Source: CAZTPJ01 sp964614515
Lineage (GTDB): Bacteria > Planctomycetota > Phycisphaerae > Phycisphaerales > UBA1924
DNA length: 24,615 bases
Assembly (NCBI GenBank): GCA_964614515.1
Contig: CAZTPJ010000054.1
Span: 1 to 24,615 of the forward strand
Direction of reading: 5' to 3'
Numbering within the stretch: the first letter of the stretch is position 1; every line of letters starts with the position of its first letter. The translations under genes were made by a program, and so were the position numbers. Under the pieces are notes generated by a model. It was not told the DNA's origin, did not search any database, and worked only from the letters and a program-made list of their open reading frames with translations. This document shows, one piece after another, positions 22,270-24,615 of this stretch.

Positions 22270-23985
22270 TCACCCCCCCGCGCTCCCCTCGCCGCCCGGC
22301 AGTGTCATCGACCACGGGTCGAGGTACGTGTCGATGTCTTCCTTGGTGATGGTACGGCCGCTGGTGTCTTTGGTCTGGCCTTTGGCGACGAGTTCGTGGG
22401 CGAGTTGGCGGACGGTCTTGCCTTCCTTGAACGCCTGTTTGGCCAGCGCGGCCGAGGCGTCGTAGCCGATGATCGGGACCAGCGAGGTACACATGGCCAG
22501 CGAACCCTCGATGAGTTCCTTGCAGCGGGCGGTGTCGGGCTGGAGGCCGTGGAGGGAGGGGTTGTAGGCCGGGTGGCCCGCCACTCCGTGGCGGGTTTCG
22601 GGTGCGCCCGCTGCGGAAGCAGAGCCCTCCCTTATGGTCGGGCTTCCTGTCGGCACTGGCCCGCGGAGGCAGTTGTCATCGAGGATCGCGCACGCGCGGG
22701 CGAGCAGGTGGATCGACTCGATCAGGTTGTCCGCCATCATCGGCATCGCCACGTTGAGATCAAGCAGCGACCCGACCCCGCCAAGGCCGCCCATCGTGAT
22801 GGCCGTGTCGTTCCCGATCACCTGGCAGCACGCCATGATGACGGCCTCGCAGATCACCGGGTTGGTCTTGCCGGGCATGATGGAGGAGCCGGGCTGCACG
22901 GCCGGGAGGACAAGCTCCCCGATCCCGCACCTCGGCCCGCTGCCCATCAGGCGAATGTCGTTGGCGATCTTTGTGAGACTCACGGCGATGGTCTTGAGAT
23001 GGCCGGAGGCTTCGACGATGGCGTCTTTGGCGTGCTGGGATTCAAAGTGGTTGGTGGCTTCGCGGAAGGAGAGTGCTGGGTGCTGAGTGCTGGGTGCTGA
23101 GGGTTGAGTGCTGAGTGCTGAGGGTTGAGTGCTGAGTGCTGAGTGCTGAGTGCTGGGTGCTGAGTGGGGGGGGATGAGTGTGTCGATGTGCTGTGTGATG
23201 TGTTCGGCCACCAGATGGCCGAAGTCCTCGTGCGTGTTGATGCCCGTGCCCACGGCCGTGCCGCCGATGGAAAGTTCCGCGAGCGCCTCAAGCGCACGAT
23301 GCAGCCGTTCGGCCGCGTGGTGCATTTGCGAGGCGTACCCCGAAAACTCCTGCCCCAGGCGGATCGGCGTGGCATCCTGCAAGTGCGTACGGCCAATCTT
23401 CACGATCCTGTCCCATGCGTGCGCCTTCTCATCGAGCGCTGCGGCCAGAGAACGCACGGCCGGGAGCAGTTCGCGGTGAATCTTGACAGCGGCGGCGAGG
23501 TGCATGGCCGTGGGGAAGGTGTCGTTGGAAGACTGCCCCATGTTGACGTGGTCGTTTGGGTGTACGCCGCCCTCTTTGAGATACGCGGCATCCTTTGATG
23601 ATCCGATGGGCTTGTTGCGCGCCAGGCACACGAGATTCGCGATGACCTCGTTGGCGTTCATGTTGGTCGATGTGCCCGATCCGGTCTGAAAGACATCGAT
23701 GGGGAAGTGCCGCCGCCACCCGCCGTGATCGGGAAGTCCGGCGGCGATGATGCGACATGCGGCGATGATCGCGTCCGCGCGGGGTTTGTCGAGTCGATTG
23801 AGTTTCGCGTTGACGGCCGCGGCGGCGCTCTTGATCGCGGCATACGCGGCGATGATTTCGAAGGGAACCGGCCGTCCCGAGACGGGGAAGTTCAGGACGG
23901 CGCGTTGCGTGGAAGCGCCATAGAGGACGTCGGCTGGGATGGGCATCTCGCCCATGGTGTCTTTTTCGATGCGTGTGTCGGGCAA
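22270..23985 (-). CDS. fumC: Class II fumarate hydratase with two in-frame repeat inserts
   Basis: 571 residues from the TTG at 23985, chosen because the conserved N-terminus (DTRIEKDTMGEMPIPAD) needs it and CGGAG is 7 nt upstream. It hydrates fumarate to malate in the TCA cycle. Family signatures are present: TGSGTSTNMNANEV (101-114), GRTHLQDATP (199-208) and SSIMPGKTNP (368-377) with the catalytic serine loop. The usual length is about 465. The excess comes mainly from residues 274-306, a heptapeptide run (STQHSAL type) before FREATNHFE, and 443-480, a Gly/Ala/Pro-rich piece encoded by palindromic repeat DNA before LQPDTARCKEL. Both keep the frame, and all catalytic blocks are intact, so it is probably functional with surface loops. 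Confidence 0.93.
   Translation of the reverse strand: MPDTRIEKDTMGEMPIPADVLYGASTQRAVLNFPVSGRPVPFEIIAAYAAIKSAAAAVNAKLNRLDKPRADAIIAACRIIAAGLPDHGGWRRHFPIDVFQTGSGTSTNMNANEVIANLVCLARNKPIGSSKDAAYLKEGGVHPNDHVNMGQSSNDTFPTAMHLAAAVKIHRELLPAVRSLAAALDEKAHAWDRIVKIGRTHLQDATPIRLGQEFSGYASQMHHAAERLHRALEALAELSIGGTAVGTGINTHEDFGHLVAEHITQHIDTLIPPHSAPSTQHSALSTQPSALSTQPSAPSTQHPALSFREATNHFESQHAKDAIVEASGHLKTIAVSLTKIANDIRLMGSGPRCGIGELVLPAVQPGSSIMPGKTNPVICEAVIMACCQVIGNDTAITMGGLGGVGSLLDLNVAMPMMADNLIESIHLLARACAILDDNCLRGPVPTGSPTIREGSASAAGAPETRHGVAGHPAYNPSLHGLQPDTARCKELIEGSLAMCTSLVPIIGYDASAALAKQAFKEGKTVRQLAHELVAKGQTKDTSGRTITKEDIDTYLDPWSMTLPGGEGSAGG
22546..22659 (-). repeat. Palindromic repeat insert inside fumC
   Basis: This part of fumC has no counterpart in usual class II fumarases. 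It holds two hairpins: CCCGCCAC and GTGGCGGG around 3 nt (22577-22595), and the AGCCCTCCCTTATGGTC palindrome ending GGGCTT (22623-22645), which is the same as the arms of the element at 7220-7375. It is about 114 bp (38 codons) and has no stop codon in the gene's frame. Confidence 0.75.
23071..23168 (-). repeat. Heptanucleotide tandem array inside fumC, 14 units
   Basis: Plus-strand units GAGTGCT, GGGTGCT or GAGGGTT follow each other 14 times without a gap (98 bp). On the coding strand this is (AGCACTC)n, read as repeats of STQHSAL. The array replaces a short loop of the enzyme. The same unit, in the same coding orientation, occurs in icd at 9991-10025. Confidence 0.95.
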
Positions 23986-24208
23986 GGAAAGGCTCCGGAA
24001 CGGGTGTGTGTGCGGGATTCTAGGGGGATTGTTCGCGGGGCTTGGGGCGATGCCGCAACCTCGCGGGAGTTGAGGCGTATTGTTTTGGGATGCCGCGGTG
24101 AGGTGAGATGCATGGCCGATGGCACCATGGCACTCGAAGCCGCCGCGGCCGATGGGCGCGCCCATTGCGGGCGGGCACGCTCGACACCCAAACGGGAAAG
24201 GACCAGAC

Positions 24209-24493
24209 ATGACGTGGGCAACAAGCCGGATGATGGCGTGTGTGGCGATGGGACTCGTGACGGTCATGGCGCCCGCGGCCGTGGCGCAGTCATATCCGCC
24301 AAGCCCGCACATGAAGTTGGAGCGCCAGCGCGAATGGACGCTGAAGGTGACGGTAAACCTTCGCGCGTGGGAAGAGCGTGATCGTCGCGGCATGCCCGTG
24401 GTGGATCCGTTCGAGTTCGAGCAGGCGGCCGTGGCGGCCAACAAGAAACCCCTGCTCCTTCCCGCATTTTGGCTCGCTGGGTGCAGCAGTTGA
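24209..24493 (+). CDS. Short secreted hypothetical protein, possibly truncated
   Basis: 94 residues; ATG at 24209 with AAAGGA 6-7 nt upstream. A signal peptide (MTWATSRMMACVAMGLVTVM, then APAAVAQ) is clear, with cleavage likely after AVA near residue 26. The remaining 68 residues are polar (LERQREWTLKVTVNLRAWEE, DPFEFEQAAVAANKK) and stop abruptly at LAGCSS, in a stretch where the base composition changes. The coding feel passes to another frame near 24460, so the natural protein may be longer and interrupted here by a frameshift, insertion or assembly join. It is divergent from fumC. No family recognised. Confidence 0.6.
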   Translation: MTWATSRMMACVAMGLVTVMAPAAVAQSYPPSPHMKLERQREWTLKVTVNLRAWEERDRRGMPVVDPFEFEQAAVAANKKPLLLPAFWLAGCSS

Positions 24494-24615
24494 GTGATCC
24501 AAGCCGTAATCGCTTTGCCGTTCTCTTTTATCTCGACAAGTTGGTCTCCTACAAAACCTCTTATAGCGACGAGGAACGGGAATGCCTCTTGTGGCTGGAA
24601 AAAATCATTGAGAAC
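24481..24615 (+). CDS. Partial reading frame running off the window edge
   Basis: From about 24463, or from the GTG at 24481, one frame stays open to the last base and reads VQQLSDPSRNRFAVLFYLDK and so on to EKIIEN. It is AT-richer than everything before it, with a composition of real coding sequence (Leu, Tyr, Lys, Glu-rich helices). It overlaps the end of the secreted protein in another frame. No start with a ribosome site is visible, so it could be the 5' end of a gene, or the downstream part of one whose start was replaced. No family can be named from about 45 residues. Confidence 0.35.
   Translation, partial: MQQLSDPSRNRFAVLFYLDKLVSYKTSYSDEERECLLWLEKIIEN

Noticed and set aside
22051..23100. 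A 349-codon plus-strand open frame spanning the palindromic element and the 3' half of fumC.
   Set aside because: Most of it is antisense to fumC and the rest is the 93-bp repeat; no ribosome site or family motif.

Overview
The window looks like a chromosomal segment of a high-GC planctomycete, most likely class Phycisphaerae. This rests on a secreted repeat protein ending in two copies of the CDTSTGxGVxDIFDFLCFGN dockerin-like anchor seen in that group, a PEP-CTERM surface protein, a planctomycete-type isocitrate dehydrogenase, and several small conserved hypotheticals familiar from these genomes. Both ends are cut from a longer contig; no rRNA, phage, transposase or CRISPR array is present.

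Layout. 1-3600: a two-gene minus-strand module, a DNA methyltransferase fused to an Mrr-like nuclease domain followed by a PIN-like nuclease; its upstream region holds a 42-bp tandem repeat and a 93-bp palindromic element. 3600-7200: an FN3-like protein with a clean terminator, then a TIM-barrel protein overlapping a COG3014-like lipoprotein gene, followed by an LpoB-like lipoprotein (probable envelope operon). 7200-9300: a paired palindrome element, a 95-aa small protein and a convergent secreted ankyrin protein. 9300-11900: isocitrate dehydrogenase (icd) and a membrane-anchored unknown. 12150-15870: a 33-aa membrane peptide, then three proteins of families known as toxin-immunity or accessory folds (DUF1444/YtpQ-like, SMI1/KNR4, DUF2185-like plus SUFU) and a DUF378 membrane protein. 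15870-20300: a textbook sigma-54 promoter ahead of a secreted VCBS/FG-GAP dockerin protein, a class I methyltransferase, tRNA-Ile(CAU) and a PEP-CTERM protein with its terminator. 20300-21450: about 1.1 kb with no convincing gene, containing a 21-bp tandem array between two related direct repeats and a G-quadruplex-like run. 21450-24615: a hypothetical protein, another 93-bp palindrome, class II fumarase (fumC), a short secreted protein and a partial reading frame at the edge.

The most striking feature is repetitive DNA. Three full copies (exactly 93 bp each) and a half copy of an asymmetric palindrome are scattered between genes, and the same arm mismatches are kept in all copies. A heptanucleotide repeat (AGCACTC) lies in frame inside both TCA-cycle genes, icd and fumC, always in the one orientation that has no stop codon. 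fumC carries a second insert made of a palindrome also found near 7.2-7.4 kb. Three separate intergenic arrays share a 21-bp period. These suggest that small repeat families are active in this genome and have been tolerated inside essential enzymes.
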